Positions 19,062 through 34,489 of a stretch of DNA of 64,000 bases are shown piece after piece (the first letter of the stretch is position 1; the number at the start of each line of letters is the position of its first letter). The position numbers and the translations under genes are program-made. This DNA is from Prunella strophiata (Eukaryota; Chordata; Aves; Passeriformes; Prunellidae), in assembly GCA_036583965.1 (NCBI GenBank), contig JAZBQD010000030.1:111825804-111889803 (forward strand), in the 5' to 3' direction. The notes beneath the pieces are model-generated. The model worked only from the letters and a program-made list of their open reading frames with translations, was not told the origin of the DNA and made no database searches.

Positions 19062-19389
19062 TGTTACTGTGGAGCACAAACGACACAACGCGGACAGCAG
19101 CTCTTTGCAAGGTGTGAGAGAGTAAAAAAGAGAGAGTTTATTGAAATCTGACTCCATTTATAGTTTTCTGAAATCCCAGTGTCACTGGAGGGTGACAGTG
19201 CCACCTCCTCAATGCCACTGGACAACCCAACAGTCCATCAAGTTGCTCTTCCTCCATAGAGGAAGACAAAACAATAAGTTATTTACAAAAAGTGTGTGAG
19301 AAAGTTCTGCACAAGAATGTAAACATCAGAAGGCTTTAGAGAAACTTAAAAAATCAGGGCAACACAGGGGAACATCCAAACCAAATTTT
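19062..19389 (-). mobile_element. LTR of an endogenous retrovirus (probable solo LTR)
   Basis: The plus-strand text starts tgttactgtggagcacaaac and continues cgacacaacgcggacagcag. It reaches gagagtttattg and ccatttatagttttctg, and ends near ttctcca. Read on the minus strand it has a TATA-like ATAAAT, an AATAAA signal about 20 bp downstream, and a terminal AACA. This is ordinary LTR order (U3-R-U5). I recall the family as a frequent passerine LTR. No viral genes lie beside it. A possible short target duplication, ggag, flanks it. Confidence 0.65.
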
Positions 19390-19505
19390 CTCCAGGAGAA
19401 AAACAGAGAGGTGCTCCCAGGTGCCCTGTGGATCTCACCTTGGATTTGGAGCAGAACCACTGACCACATGGCTAGAAAATTCCTCCAAAAAAAGGGCTCC
19501 AGGAG
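19390..19505 (+). repeat. Right copy of the ~100-bp direct repeat flanking an LTR
   Basis: This copy matches 18940-19061, including tgtggatctcaccttggatt, gcagaaccactgaccacatg and gctccaggag. The left-right offset is about 445 bp. Confidence 0.9.
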
Positions 19506-20675
19506 AACCTCCAAACCTGAAGTAATCAGGTCTTGCTGATGTGGAGACACAGCAGGAAGTTAAAACAAATTTCCTGAGATGTAGGCTCATCACATTTGGA
19601 TTAATCTCCTGTGCTCACAGAAGAACTGAGCTTATCCCTTTAACAGTCCTCTGCTGATTCCATTAACAGCAATAATTCACTGCCAAAGCAGAATTAAACT
19701 GAGTGATCTGCAGCTATTTTACACTGGAAAATGAGCCTTCTACTTGGATCTTACAGCTCTTTGAAGCCTGAGCACCTGGATCACACTGCTGGCTGATTTG
19801 TCTCAACTCTCCTCAGCCTCCCTGTGTGAAGTATTTGCAAATATTTCATTTCATCCAGAGAGTAATTACATCTAAAAGGGCAAAATATTCTTGTTTAGTG
19901 CAATCTGAAGGTTTCTTGGTGCAAGCTCTGTGCTGGAAATGACTGTGGCACTTGGTTTTACCATCCATTTTCATTTGCTTTTGGTAGACAGCTCATTTAA
20001 GAAGTCATTTTCTGGTACACAAACTTCAAAATGAAATTGTTTCAATTTGCATGATGATAAAATAATTGGTTTATGTTCTTTTTTAGATTATTGCATCAAT
20101 CAATTAGACATAATCCACAAATGTAAACAAGATTTGCAGTTTTTGTCTTGGAACATCAATGGGACTAAAGCTTTTATTTATTTTATGCAATCTATTAATA
20201 GTAGGCCTAGTTATTAATTTGCTTTTTCATTTATCAGTCAGAGTGATATTTGGAACTTAGCTAATTAAAAATAATGGAAAGATAAGAGAAACAATTAGCA
20301 ATTCTTCAAGACATAATTTTCCTACCAACCTGTTTGATCAGCTGTGTGTTGCTTTACTCAGATTCATGAGGAGTGAAAGAAAAGGTCCATCTTCCAAAGT
20401 GTTTTCATTCATTTTGTTATTACAGCACTTGAAGAAAACTGTGTGAAATTCTCAGGTTCCTGCTGATGGAGGACAGACCACATCCCTCCATGCTGTGCAT
20501 TCATTTAATGCCTTGCCACAGTGCAATAAATTAATACCATGCACTTGTTCTGAAGAGGGCAAAATCAGATGTATGAGTGGTTTTTGCTGATTATGGTCAC
20601 ATTGGGTTTTTTCAGCTGGACAGATTGAAAATTAGAAAGTTTGCAAATATCTTTTCATTTTGGGCTGTGTGTTAA

Positions 20676-23113
<2,438 letters not shown>

Positions 23114-23263
23114 ATGACAGATCCACGGTTCTGCTCACTGATGCTGACTTTGGGGAGACATCCAAGCAGAAGTCCCTGACTGTCACCCACACTGTCCATT
23201 ACCAGTCAGTGTCACAAGCCACTGGGCCACTGGTGGACGTCTCTGATGCCCGGCCAGGAACAA
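23114..23263 (+). CDS. DSCAM: DSCAM coding exon: cytoplasmic tail
   Basis: The exon encodes [20 protein letters not shown], then [18 protein letters not shown] and [11 protein letters not shown]. The protein matches mammalian DSCAM closely, with ETS where I remember EAA. It begins with AT, completing Asp, and ends after one base (A) of the next codon: phase 1-1, 150 nt, donor GTAAGC at 23264. In mammals the next residues are NPTTRRNAK and so on. No such exon was found in the following intron (see findings). Joining directly to 34043 would make an AAC codon and keep the frame. Confidence 0.95.
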
Positions 23264-24885
23264 GTAAGCACATCAGAAAATAGTTTTTTTTAGAGAGGAG
23301 AAAGCTGTAACAAATTAAATATTCTGCTCCTGCATTTGCATCCTCTGTCTGAGAGTGGAGAGAAATCTTTTTAGGTCAGCAGAGGACATTTCTTAAACTG
23401 TTGCACTTAGTGATTCAATATGGGGAAAATTGCATATGCATCTGAAATGGAGATGTAATTTGAAATAATTCATACCTGACCTTCATTAAACCAAATGCAT
23501 GCTAGATTTTAATTTCCAGAATTTATTGGGTAAATTACCTTAATGGCTTTTAGTCTCTAATACACTTTTTTTTTTCCTCTGTTATCAATCTTTATTGTAT
23601 TTCAAAACCAACTTTCCTCCTACTTCTCCATCAGGGCAAAAAAAAGCAATTCTCATTATTACTTTTTCTGAAAAAGTTGTATTTCTGGCTTTAGTTATTA
23701 TGGTAAATTACTTTTCCCAGATAAATTCATGACAAGTCGTTCTTCTAGTGATTAAAATACTATCATAAATTAATATACAGATGCAATCCATTCTACTCAT
23801 TCCTCTCATGAATATGTTCCATATCTATGTAAATGGGTAAAAAAAAACTAGGTTGAATGATTAGCTATGAGTTAGAAATTTTACCAAAATGTAGTTCACT
23901 GCAGTGTGCAATTTCTGAAATCTCTTTGATTATTTCTGTCCCCTGATTGTTTCAGAGTTTAGTTGTTGAGTTTGGTGAACAAAAATGCTGAAAGCTCAGT
24001 TACTAGAATGCAGATAATTTGAAAAATCCATTTCCACTGCAATCTTTTAAATAAGAGGAGTTCTAGTCCTGGCCTTGGTGCTTTTTTAGCCCTTTCATCT
24101 TTTTTCAGGTCATTCCTCGAGGACTAGATTTTCTAATAAGCAAAGAGGCATCACCCCCAAACCTCACACCTGTGTCATACCACAGAACTTTACAGTACCT
24201 TCCTTTCTAATGCCTCTTTGTGTGCACTTCTGTGCTTCATTCCTCTGCAGCCAGGGAGAGAATTCCTTCAAATTAAATGTGGATTTTACTCGTGTAAGAA
24301 TATGATCTGTGTCCAGCCCTGCTGGGGAATAAAATCCACCAGCACTTTGGTTAAGCAGTACAGATCTGATTGCAGCAGTGCTCAGGGTTGGGTCAAAGAC
24401 TTCCAGGTAATGTTCTCTGGATTTAAGACTCTAATCCAGCTTTGCTGCAGGCTGGGTGATGGGATTTTGTCTAGAGCCACCACTTCTGCTGTGAGGAGGA
24501 GAGCAGAGCCCAGCTGGGTGGCCCAGAGGTTATGGACCCTCCTGCCTGAGCCCACTCACATTCACTGAGTGACAAATATTTCTTTCCAGCATATTTGAAT
24601 TTCTTCTCTTATTTATTTATTTATGAAAGAGCTGCTCTGTGAACCTTTGCCTTGCTGACCTCAGCTCTCTCCAGTTGTGTTTGACAGCAGAGTTGGCATA
24701 ACCAGGGCACCAGCTGTGTTTCCATCCCCCTGCCAGCTCTGGAATTGCTGTTTCTGTGCTGCACAGCCCCTCACAGAGGCACAGCATGGCTGGAGCAGAG
24801 CTGCTGCCCATCAGGATGAGGACTGAGCTCCTGTGGGCTGGCAGAGGCTCTGCCAGCTCATTCCCATTGCTGACAGGATCCTCCC

Positions 24886-25330
24886 AAGTCACAGGATCAG
24901 GGGTTGAGCTCCAGAGGGACATCTGGGCACTGCTCAGTCCAGCCCCTCTGCCTAAAGCAGGCTCAGCAAGGGCTGGACACAGATCCTAAGCTCAGGAACA
25001 TCCCCAGATGACTTCTGAATGTCCCCAAGGATGGGAACCCCACCTCCTGTGTGGGCAGCCTGTGCCAAGCTGTGTCTCCCTCACATTAAAGCGTTTCCTG
25101 ATGTTCAGAATGAAGCTCCCAAGTTTGTTCTTGTGGCCATTGCCCCTGGTCTCCTCACTGGGCACCACTGACAGAAACTTGGCTCTTGTCCCCTTGCCCC
25201 TCAGGTATTTCTGTACATTGATGCCATTCCCCCAAACCTTCTCTTCTCCAGACCAGGCAGCCCCAGCCCTGAGCCAGGAGCTGTTCCCACCTGGGAAAAC
25301 AGCCAAAGTGCCAAAACCCTCTCCTTCTGT
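24886..25330 (-). mobile_element. CR1 LINE fragment, minus orientation
   Basis: The plus strand shows the reversed CR1 3' end (gtcacaggatcaggg), then ctgctcagtccagcccctct, gcctgtgccaag, tttcctgatgttcagaatga, actgggcaccactgacag and ccttctcttctccagac. It is a longer relative of the CR1 piece that ends the minisatellite at 30413. Just outside its 3' end it carries cccattgctgacaggatcct, a single copy of the minisatellite core. Confidence 0.8.
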
Positions 25331-26635
25331 TCTCCATGTTGTCCCTTGAATGAGGCTCACTCCTGGCCACACCACAGCCACATTCCCCAGTGTGGCTTTG
25401 TTCCACACTGAGCACAGATTTGGGTGCTGTCCATGTGAGGCAGCTCTGTGCTGCACTACCAGGAGGATCAGTTATCAGTGGCACCAGGTTCTAATTTTTC
25501 CATGCTGTAGGGGGAAAAAAAAAAAAGGAGAAGGATCAGACCATTATTTGTAAATAAATGCCTTGTTTCTTTGAAGCAGCAGAATACAAATTCTCACTGG
25601 GAATGCTTAGGCAGAAGCAGTGCTCAGAGTCATTATCTGGGTATTGCTTTTTCTTTCAATTTCTTCTGCTAAAGTCTTACCTCAAAGACTGACAACTTCA
25701 CCATTTGAATGTCAAAGAACATTTTGAATAGATTTGAATTTTTCATTTCTAATACCCTTTCTATTGTTAGTGATATCCTTTCAGAAGCTTTGAAGAGAAA
25801 TCCTTCAGTGCTGATGTAGTCACTCTCTGTTTGCCACATAATGATTTTTCTCTTGCCCTTGCTTTGTTAGACTCACTTTTAGGGCAGAGCTCTTTATTAA
25901 TAAGTTCAAGGAGGTCAATTTTAGCACATAGTTTGCTTTTACAATCTTGGTCACATATTACCTCTAAGTTAATTTGAAAAGTACAACATTGCTGACCTTA
26001 AACCAGTAGCAGATGATTTTTAAAGTTTGAGAAATTGTATTAATTTACTAATTGTTTCAAAGCAGTCAAATCTTTATGAACCTGTTCCCACTGAAACTCT
26101 GATGGCACTGTTACAGTTTATGTTTTATGTCTTGGCCACTTGTTAAAATAGGAAATCTGTAGCTGATCAATACTGTAATATAGTAAGAGTATGTCCAGAA
26201 GAGGGAATTATAGATGAATGAGCACATCTATTTAAAAGCTGGCAGCAGGTACCTGGTGCAGGGTGTTTCTGAGGGCACATCTATGCTGATAATTTACCTT
26301 GCACTTCACTTGAGGTGTGCTGTGAAATCCCTGACCAGATCTACTTGCCTTGTGCTCTTTCAGTTCTCAGAGTGGTTTTGGTGCAGGAGAACTGCTTGTC
26401 TTGGAGGAAAGGGATAATGAATGTGTCAGTGGAAGAATGATGGGGCCTTCAGCTCTTCAGTTCCACCCTTGATAAAAAGTAGAGTTTCATTAGAAAGAGA
26501 GTAGTTCTAGAAAAGCATCAGCAGTTTGGTAATGATCAGCATTAACACTTCATTTTTTTCCCCAAAAAAGAATGTCTTGAGTTAAGGTTTTTTTTAACAA
26601 AGAGATTTCAGTGGCCATCCCCTTCTGGAAGGGGG

Positions 26636-26812
26636 AAGTGATGGGCCAGGCACTGATCTCTCTGCTGACCAGGGACAGGACACAAGGAAGTGGCTGGAGC
26701 TGTGTCAGGGAAGGGTTGGGTTGGATATTAGGAAAAGGTTCTTCACCCAGAGGTGGTTGGATGAATGGCCATGGCCCCAAAGCTGCCAGAGCTCCAGGAG
26801 TGTTTGGACACC
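26636..26812 (+). mobile_element. CR1 LINE fragment truncated by the minisatellite
   Basis: The text includes ggcactgatctctctgctga, ggagctgtgtcagggaaggg, ttggatattaggaaaaggtt, ttcacccagaggtgg and gccagagctccaggagtgtt. This is a recognisable CR1 variant. The normal end, with its octamers, is missing. The sequence passes at 26813 straight into the first minisatellite unit. Confidence 0.75.
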
Positions 26813-29800
26813 ATGCTGACAGGATCCCCCAGCTCCTGGCATCCCATTGCTGACAGGATCCCAGCAGCTCCTGGCATCCCATTGCTGACAGGATCCCCCA
26901 GCTCCTGGCATCCCACTGCTGACAGGATCCCAGCAGCTCCTGGCATCCCATTGCTGACAGGATCCCCCAGCTCCTGGCATCCCATTGCTGACAGGATCCC
27001 CCAGCTCCTGGCATCCCATTGCTGACAGGATCCCCCAGCAGCTCCTGGCATCCCATTGCTGACAGGATCCCCCAGCTCCTGGCATCCCACTGCTGACAGG
27101 ATCCCCCAGCTCCTGGCATCCCATTGCTGACAGGATCCCCCAGCTCCGGGCATCCCATTGCTGACAGGATCCCAGCAGCTCCTGGCATCCCACTGCTGAC
27201 AGGATCCCCCAGCAGCTCCTGGCATCCCACTGCTGACAGGATCCCAGCAGCTCCTGGCATCCCATTGCTGACAGGATCCCCCAGCTCCTGGCATCCCATT
27301 GCTGACAGGATCCCCCAGCTCCTGGCATCCCATTGCTGACAGGATCCCCCAGCAGCTCCTGGCATCCCATTGCTGACAGGATCCCCCAGCTCCTGGCATC
27401 CCATTGCTGACAGGATCCCAGCAGCTCCTGGCATCCCATTCCTGACAGGATCCCAGCAGCTCCTGGCATCCCATTGCTGACAGGATCCCAGCAGCTCCTG
27501 GCATCCCATTGCTGACAGGATCCCCCAGCAGCTCCTGGCATCCCACTGCTGACAGGATCCCCCAGCTCCTGGCATCCCACTGCTGACAGGATCCCAGCAG
27601 CTCCTGGCATCCCATTGCTGACAGGATCCCAGCAGCTCCTGGCATCCCATTGCTGACAGGATCCCAGCAGCTCCTGGCATCCCATTGCTGACAGGATCCC
27701 AGCAGCTCCTGGCATCCCATTGCTGACAGGATCCCAGCAGCTCCTGGCATCCCACTGCTGACAGGATCCCCCAGCTCCTGGCATCCCATTGCTGACAGGA
27801 TCCCCCAGCTCCTGGCATTCCATTGCTGACAGGATCCCCCAGCTCCTGGCATCCCACTGCTGACAGGATCCCAGCAGCTCCTGGCATCCCACTGCTGACA
27901 GGATCCCCCAGCTCCTGGCATCCCATTGCTGACAGGATCCCAGCAGCTCCTGGCATCCCATTGCTGACAGGATCCCAGCAGCTCCTGGCATCCCATTGCT
28001 GACAGGATCCCAGCAGCTCCTGGCATCCCATTGCTGACAGGATCCCAGCAGCTCCTGGCATCCCACTGCTGACAGGATCCCCCAGCTCCTGGCATCCCAC
28101 TGCTGACAGGATCCCAGCAGCTCCTGGCATCCCATTGCTGACAGGATCCCAGCAGCTCCTGGCATCCCACTGCTGACAGGATCCCAGCAGCTCCTGGCAT
28201 CCCACTGCTGACAGGATCCCCCAGCAGCTCCTGGCATCCCATTGCTGACAGGATCCCCCAGCAGCTCCTGGCATCCCACTGCTGACAGGATCCCAGCAGC
28301 TCCTGGCATCCCATTGCTGACAGGATCCCAGCAGCTCCTGGCATCCCACTGCTGACAGGATCCCCCAGCTCCTGGCATCCCATTGCTGACAGGATCCCCC
28401 AGCTCCTGGCATCCCATTGCTGACAGGATCCCAGCAGCTCCTGGCATCCCACTGCTGACAGGATCCCCCAGCTCCTGGCATCCCACTGCTGACAGGATCC
28501 CCCAGCTCCTGGCATCCCACTGCTGACAGGATCCCAGCAGCTCCTGGCATCCCATTGCTGACAGGATCCCAGCAGCTCCTGGCATCCCACTGCTGACAGG
28601 ATCCCCCAGCAGCTCCTGGCATCCCATTGCTGACAGGATCCCCCAGCTCCTGGCATCCCATTGCTGACAGGATCCCAGCAGCTCCTGGCATCCCACTGCT
28701 GACAGGATCCCCCAGCTCCTGGCATCCCATTGCTGACAGGATCCCAGCAGCTCCTGGCATCCCATTGCTGACAGGATCCCCCAGCTCCTGGCATCCCACT
28801 GCTGACAGGATCCCCCAGCTCCTGGCATCCCATTGCTGACAGGATCCCCCAGCTCCTGGCATCCCATTGCTGACAGGATCCCCCAGCAGCTCCTGGCATC
28901 CCATTGCTGACAGGATCCCCCAGCTCCTGGCATCCCATTGCTGACAGGATCCCAGCAGCTCCTGGCATCCCATTGCTGACAGGATCCCAGCAGCTCCTGG
29001 CATCCCACTGCTGACAGGATCCCCCAGCAGCTCCTGGCATCCCACTGCTGACAGGATCCCAGCAGCTCCTGGCATCCCATTGCTGACAGGATCCCCCAGC
29101 TCCTGGCATCCCATTGCTGACAGGATCCCCCAGCTCCTGGCATCCCACTGCTGACAGGATCCCCCAGCTCCTGGCATCCCATTGCTGACAGGATCCCAGC
29201 AGCTCCTGGCATCCCACTGCTGACAGGATCCCCCAGCTCCTGGCATCCCATTCCTGACAGGATCCCAGCAGCTCCTGGCATCCCATTGCTGACAGGATCC
29301 CCCAGCTCCTGGCATCCCACTGCTGACAGGATCCCAGCAGCTCCTGGCATCCCACTGCTGACAGGATCCCCCAGCTCCTGGCATCCCATTCCTGACAGGA
29401 TCCCAGCAGCTCCTGGCATCCCATTGCTGACAGGATCCCCCAGCTCCTGGCATCCCACTGCTGACAGGATCCCCCAGCTCCTGGCATCCCATTGCTGACA
29501 GGATCCCCCAGCTCCTGGCATCCCACTGCTGACAGGATCCCCCAGCAGCTCCTGGCATCCCATTGCTGACAGAATCCCCCAGCTCCTGGCATCCCATTGC
29601 TGACAGGATCCCAGCAGCTCCTGGCATCCCATTCCTGACAGGATCCCCCAGCTCCTGGCATCCCATTCCTGACAGGATCCCAGCAGCTCCTGGCATCCCA
29701 CTGCTGACAGATCCCCCAGCTCCTGGCATCCCATTGCTGACAGGATCCCCCAGCTCCTGGCATCCCACTGCTGACAGATCCCCCAGCTCCTGGCATCCCA

Positions 29801-30408
29801 TTCCTGACAGGATCCCAGCAGCTCCTGGCATCCCACTGCTGACAGGATCCCCCAGCTCCTGGCATCCCATTCCTGACAGGATCCCAGCAGCTCCTGGCAT
29901 CCCACTGCTGACAGGATCCCAGCAGCTCCTGGCATCCCATTCCTGACAGGATCCCAGCAGCTCCTGGCATCCCATTCCTGACAGGATCCCCCAGCTCCTG
30001 GCATCCCATTCCTGACAGGATCCCCCAGCTCCTGGCATCCACTGCTGACAGGATCCCCCAGCTCCTGGCATCCCACTGCTGACAGATCCCCCAGCTCCTG
30101 GCATATCATTGCTGACAGGATCCCCCAGCTCCTGGCATCCCATTGCTGACAGGATCCCCCAGCTCCTGGCATCCCATTGCTGACAGGATCCCCCAGCAGC
30201 TCCTGGCATCCCACTGCTGACAGGATCCCCAGCAGCTCCTGGCATCCCATTGCTGACCGGATCCCCCAGCTCCTGGCATCCCATTGCTGACAGGATCCCC
30301 CAGCTCCTGGCATCCCCCGGCATCCTGCTGACAGATCCCCCAGCTCCTGGCATCCCACTGCTGACAGGATCCCAGCAGCTCCTGGCATTCCCACTGCTGA
30401 CAGGATCC
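26813..30408 (+). repeat. 3.6-kb minisatellite, ~100 units of 34-37 bp
   Basis: The unit has a core of tgctgacaggatccc followed by cagctcctggcatccca, with three length forms: 34 bp (ccccag), 35 bp (cccagcag) and 37 bp (cccccagcag). Nearly every unit carries a GGATCC site. Point variants (attg versus actg; ttcctgac; gacagatccc missing one G) cluster toward the distal end, mainly 29240-30100. The reverse strand of the unit has no stop codon in any frame, so three overlapping open frames of over 1,000 codons result; these are not genes. There are no unique spacers, so it is not CRISPR-like. Confidence 0.98.
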
Positions 30409-30412
30409 TCCC

Positions 30413-30600
30413 AAGTCATAGAATCAGAGATTGAGGTCCAGAGGCTCATCTGGGCACTGGTCAGTCCAGCCCCTCTGCCTAAAGCAGGCTCAGCAAGGTC
30501 TGGCTGCTCAGGAACATCCCCAGATGACTTCTGAATATCCCCAAGAGTGGGAATTCCACCTCCTGTGTGGGCAACCTGTGCCACCTGTTCTGCTCCTGAG
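30413..30600 (-). mobile_element. CR1 LINE fragment at the far edge of the minisatellite
   Basis: The sequence gtcatagaatcagagattga, cactggtcagtccagcccct and ctgaatatccccaagagtgg matches the CR1 at 24886 closely, including the flanking tgctgacaggatcctcccaa that precedes both. The array therefore abuts the 3' end of a CR1 copy. Confidence 0.8.
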
Positions 30601-33368
30601 TGTGCCTTGTTTGGAGCTCAGGTGTCATTGTTCTTCCCTTGCCAGGGTGGTTTTTCTGTAGGTTATTAATGAGGGGTGCCAAAAATGCTTGCTAGTGATA
30701 ATGACAACAAATATTGTGCCTCTGGTTCCTCATTCCACACACATCCTTTGAAAGACAAGGTGGTAAATTTTCCTGTAGCTTCCTGAACCAAAAAGCAAAA
30801 GTGGGAGAATTTGACTAGGAATGGACAATATTAGTCAGCAAGAATATCCTTGAGTCATATTTGGAATGGTTTTTCAGGTTAGTATTTTTATTTTCCTGTT
30901 CATGTAATATGTTCATTCTCTGTGGGAAGGAGAAGAAAAAAAAAAAAAAAAAAAAGGGAAAACTCTGGAGTTAGAGTCCAAGTAAAAATCCATTCATAGC
31001 ACTGAATTCTGCAGCAGCTGGCCATGGATTTTCCTGAGAAACAGCATAGGGTTTGTTCCTCTAGATGACAAGTGGGGAGACACTGAACACATAGTCTGCC
31101 TGCAGCCCTCATCTCTTCTTGATGCCTTCACATCATAAATGCAACTGTAACTGGGGGGAAAAAAAGCTTTCTCCATTGTCCTATGTTGAAAAAACAACCA
31201 AAAAAAGGCAAATAAATGAGTAAATTATTAACTAGAAGAACAATCATGAAGTAGATTTAATAAAGGTTAAAAAGAAGAAAGGTAAAATATTTCTCAAAGG
31301 GGAGGCTGACCAAAGTGAAGCCAGGTTTGCTCTGGCTTCCTCAGAAGGAATTGCCAACTGTCTCTCCAGATTTTAGGAGAAAAGTGTTCATGATGTGTTA
31401 GAGCTACAAAGCAGTGGATGTGAGTGGCCTTTCACCATAAAATCCAGTATGACTGGTTTGCTTTCTGTATGAGAACATCTGCCTTCACTCATATTTAGTA
31501 ATTTACAGCCTGGAGTTCTCAATGTTTCATAATTCACCCTCTTAAACCCTGATGTTTTCTCCACGGGGTAATGGCAGTCACTAGATTCCTCCAGCCATCA
31601 GACAACCTTCAGGTAGAATTATCATAAATTTTTAAGATTATTAAATATACAAATCAAAATATAAATGGAAAATCCCCTCTCAGAAACCCTTTCTGTAGAC
31701 ACTCCAGATTTCAGGTGCATTTGGATGTGTTCCAACCTGTTGTCACCCAAGGATATTTTCCAATGTGTGTGGCAAAGGGCAGAAATTAAATTTACTGTGT
31801 GGTTTAGTAGATAAACTACATCCAATTATGTAAACAGACTTTATAATCTATATTTTAACAAGCCTGCTTTTCTACTCTGTGTCTACCTTTGAGCTCACAG
31901 TGATTTATGTGAGGGATAGCAAGCTTTAGATCAAGAAAGCTTTTCTTGTGCCAAAAAGCAGCTCTATTACACCACTTGGTTTCTGGGAAAAGAGTAGAGT
32001 CCATTTAATTTAAGTGCTTCAGAAGTTTAAAACTTTCAAATAAACATATGTAGCCAAATTATGTGTTCAAGAATCAATTGAGCTAATGTGCGCATTTGAT
32101 CACTTCTCCAATCTGGAGTTCAGATTTCAGGAGCTGGTTGATGCAGTTGATATTTGGCAGAATTTAGCACTTATCAAAACAATTCCAGGCTTACAAAGCA
32201 GTAGCTTTTGAGCTGAGGAGAAATGCCTGGCAGCAGTTCATAGCTGTGACCGAGTTCTAATGTTCCAACTGGAGGCCATTAGAAATTTCCTGATCAATCT
32301 GTATTCATAAAGTTCAAGAAGTTTCATAAAGTTCACCCTGGGCTTGGATAAACTTCCATCAAATCTAAAGTAGGCATTCAGGCAGATTGGTTCTGGAATA
32401 TTCTCCCTCTTGGCATGGGATGTGGGAAGCTGCAGGTCCTGAGCTTCAGTGGACCAAGCTGTGACCTTTGCATGACCACGACATCCACGCTCACTGCTCC
32501 ATGGCACTGGTCAGCTGCTGCCTCCTGGGTTTGATGTACAAATCAAATGTGAAAAACAGAATGATGTTTCCTGTGGGTGGAAAGATAAAAAAGAAAAAAA
32601 TCAAAAGAAACCCTGTTAAGTTCTGGTCAGCTCCAAATCTTAAGTGAGTTACAGCATCTTGCAGAAGGAGTTGTCATTTTAAATAATGGATGGTGGTGTT
32701 TAGAAGTGGCAGGAGCATCGTTTTGGTGCACAATGAAAACTGATGCAGGGGTGCAGGCACACAATAAAAAAGATAAAGATTTGCAATAATGACAGCTTGC
32801 CTCTGGCTGCTGCAGGAGGTCCATTTTTATGAATTAGCTATTACACTCTGCCTGTTTATTGAACATCACCAACAAGCAATGTCTGAAATTGCACAGATCT
32901 TGTGATGGAACATGACTTCTGCCCAAAGAACTTTTTAAAGTCCTCTGCTCTTCCAGCCCACTGGAGTAGAAACACTGTGGGTGCAACAGCCCAGCAATTC
33001 TGTCCCTGCAGAAATGATCCCTGCATTTCCAGAGTGCTTTTTAATGTATCAGTAGCCATTTACATCTTCAATAACAGTGTTGTTTAAGAAATATTGATGT
33101 TCTCAGAAACTCATCAGCAGAAAAGAACAGCTTGTAGGTCATAATAACCTGTGTGTCAAATATGAATTCCCCCATTAGCTTCAGCAGCACTGAGAAAAGG
33201 CAACTGGATGACTGCAGGCTGTAGTTGCCAAATATTGCTTTCTGAAGACCTTTGTTCTGAATGAAATGAGTTAGTGTTTTACCTGGTGTCTAGAGAGACA
33301 ATATCTGAGAGCTACTGCCTTCCTATTTAACCTTTGTTCTCAGCACTTTACAAAAAAAAGAAAAAAAA

Positions 33369-33540
33369 AATATATCTATTTTATATATAGAAATATTAAA
33401 ATTATATATATATATATATAAATTTTATATATATAATTTGTATATATATATATATATATACACATTTATATAATACTTTATTTTATATAAATATATATTA
33501 AAATTATATATATATAAAATTTTATATATATAAATTTTGT
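33369..33540 (+). repeat. AT-rich, palindromic (TA)n block
   Basis: This block consists of alternating TA runs broken by AAATTTT-type symmetric elements. The blocks are largely self-complementary and could extrude as a cruciform. Confidence 0.93.
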
Positions 33541-33582
33541 CCTGTTTCCATCATCATATATATATTTTATGATGGAAACAGG
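33541..33582. repeat. Perfect inverted repeat, 14-bp arms, 14-bp loop
   Basis: The left arm cctgtttccatcat (33541-33554) is the exact reverse complement of atgatggaaacagg (33569-33582), with an AT-rich loop between. The pairing continues imperfectly outward (ttgt against gaga). It lies at the end of the AT-rich block. Confidence 0.97.
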
Positions 33583-33961
33583 AGAAAAAGACTTTCCTTT
33601 CTCACCTGTACATATCCCTGGTGAAATATTTTGAGATGCATTAAAAAGATAATGTAAAAAAAGCTGGGTTTTATTTTGCAAAATCTGGTTTGTGGGTTTG
33701 AAACCTTTAGAAGGAATTTCAGATTTAGATAAATTGGTTTTTTGTTGAAAGAATAATATTTTTCAGTGTAGTAAAGGTTATTTCTTTATCAAAGAAACAG
33801 GAATTAATGCTAAGGCACCTAATGCTGCTCACAGGATAAGGCTTCACTTCAGATTATCTGTAGTTGTCGAGTTCCTGACTAAACTAACACTTGTGCAGGC
33901 ATTTGGAGCAGACTCATTGAAATCACCTTGATAATTTCAAGGGCTCTCTGCTTTACTCTGA

Positions 33962-34489
<528 letters not shown>

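Noticed and set aside
26813..30408. Possible CRISPR-like array because of regularly spaced 35-bp repeats
   Set aside because: The units are contiguous without unique spacers, there are no cas genes, and the host is a vertebrate.
26550..30584. Three overlapping minus-strand open frames of about 1,100-1,340 codons, rich in QELGDPVSSGMPGA-type repeats
   Set aside because: They follow the minisatellite exactly. The reverse unit contains no stop in any frame, and unit lengths of 34, 35 and 37 bp make the frames cycle, so long openness is automatic.
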